Below, piece after piece: positions 63,532 through 64,000 of a DNA stretch of 64,000 nt (its first letter is position 1; every line of letters starts with the position of its first letter). Source of the stretch: Sphingobacterium sp. (GTDB lineage: Bacteria; Bacteroidota; Bacteroidia; Sphingobacteriales; Sphingobacteriaceae); assembly GCA_031253985.1 (NCBI GenBank), contig JAIRVH010000192.1:118857-182856 (forward strand), read 5' to 3'. The notes beneath the pieces were generated by a model. That model made no database searches. It had not been told where the DNA came from and saw only the letters and a program-made list of their open reading frames with translations. The position numbers were made by a program, and so were the translations under genes.

Positions 63532-64000
63532 TGGAAAAGACAACAACGTCCAACAATGAATCACTATTGACCCCTAATAGTGAAATTGACAGCAGAGATC
63601 TCCGCCGAAGAGATTTTCTAAAATTTGCAGGTGCTAGCGCCGCTTCGATCGCTATACTTGGGCTGTCCAGTTGCAAAAAAGACCGCGATGATGGCATGGA
63701 CAATGGCGGTAAAGGATTATATTTTGGCAGCGGCGATATTGCCATATTGAACTATGCTTATGCTCTCGAACAGCTCGAAGCTGCATTTTACATTCAGCTT
63801 GTCAACAATCCATACGCTGGTATGACCGATATGGAAAAAGCATTTTTTACCGATATACGTGATCATGAGATCGCCCATCGCGAATTTTTTAAAGTCGCTT
63901 TAGGAGCCAAAGCGATTTCCAGTCTCGATTTAAATCTTTCGGGGATCAACTTCAGCAGCCGTGAAAACGTGCTGGCGACCGCCAAAACATTTGAAGACCT
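63532..64000 (+). CDS. ferritin-like protein with TAT-type signal, cut by window edge
   Basis: From the ATG at 63532 the frame stays open to the edge. It has a twin-arginine signal (LRRRDFLKFAGASAASIAIL, followed by GLSSCKK, which also allows lipidation). The mature part begins a ferritin-like helix bundle: DIAILNYAYALEQLEAAFYI and MTDMEKAFFTDIRDHEIAHR, with Glu and ExxH metal ligands. Proteins of this type occur in tandem in Bacteroidota and act as periplasmic or surface iron or oxidative-stress proteins. The rest of the gene is outside the window. Confidence 0.85.

Overview
The window is chromosomal DNA of a Bacteroidota bacterium, most likely family Sphingobacteriaceae (Sphingobacterium/Pedobacter-like). 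The basis is: TonB-dependent receptors with carboxypeptidase-regulatory-like N-terminal domains, an ECF sigma/FecR pair with a DUF4974-type FecR, FAS1 and DUF4397 lipoproteins, a flavobacterial-type carotenoid cluster, AT-rich spacers with few Shine-Dalgarno sites, and promoter elements of the Bacteroidota TTTG / TAnnTTTG type. I saw no tRNA, rRNA, insertion sequence, prophage or CRISPR array. Both ends of the window cut through genes.

Layout. 1-3.5 kb: two small Crp/Fnr-type regulators, a membrane fatty-acid desaturase and a frameshifted DUF2147 gene. 3.85-10.7 kb: a tight envelope-glycan operon (ALG5-like GT2, giant GT-C-like membrane protein, lipoprotein, NTF2-like protein, GT4, GtrA flippase), meeting head-on a YaiO-type outer-membrane barrel; a STAS protein, a DUF4184 membrane protein and a CheY-like receiver follow. 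14.1-29.5 kb (minus strand): a large surface locus running ECF sigma - FecR - STN-type TonB receptor - two DUF4397-type lipoproteins - three double-FAS1 lipoproteins - Oar-like TonB receptor. 30-32.4 kb: a siderophore-type TonB receptor. 32.7-43.6 kb: mixed housekeeping and accessory genes (TPR lipoprotein, Lmo0937-type peptide, histidine kinase, aldo/keto reductase, SurE, diacylglycerol-kinase-like enzyme, membrane 'site-specific recombinase' family protein, a stand-alone half of an ArsR regulator with a VOC protein, DUF1080 lipoprotein, NTF2-like and DKNYY proteins). 43.9-46.4 kb: arsenic operon (arsR, DUF6428, arsenate-reductase-like phosphatase, acr3) with two near-identical operator palindromes. 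46.5-50.2 kb: DUF202, SDR, CPBP protease and VIT-family transporter. 50.4-54.7 kb: three damaged genes flanking a divergent pair formed by a membrane-anchored HTH regulator and a secreted concanavalin-like protein. 54.8-59 kb: carotenoid operon marR-crtI-crtB-crtZ-crtY (zeaxanthin route). 59.1-64 kb: an SDR, a GAF/PAS hybrid histidine kinase and the start of a TAT-type ferritin-like protein.

How genes work together. The sigma/FecR pair probably reads the state of the STN-type receptor and drives the FAS1/DUF4397 surface operon. GT2, the large membrane protein and GtrA resemble the three-part Gtr logic (lipid-linked sugar synthesis, flipping, periplasmic transfer). The arsenic genes form a classical sense-reduce-export pathway. 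The crt genes lead from geranylgeranyl diphosphate to hydroxylated beta-carotene under a likely MarR repressor. The most intriguing unnamed signal is a run of five TTGA motifs spaced one helical turn apart, sitting between the membrane-anchored HTH regulator and its divergent neighbour.
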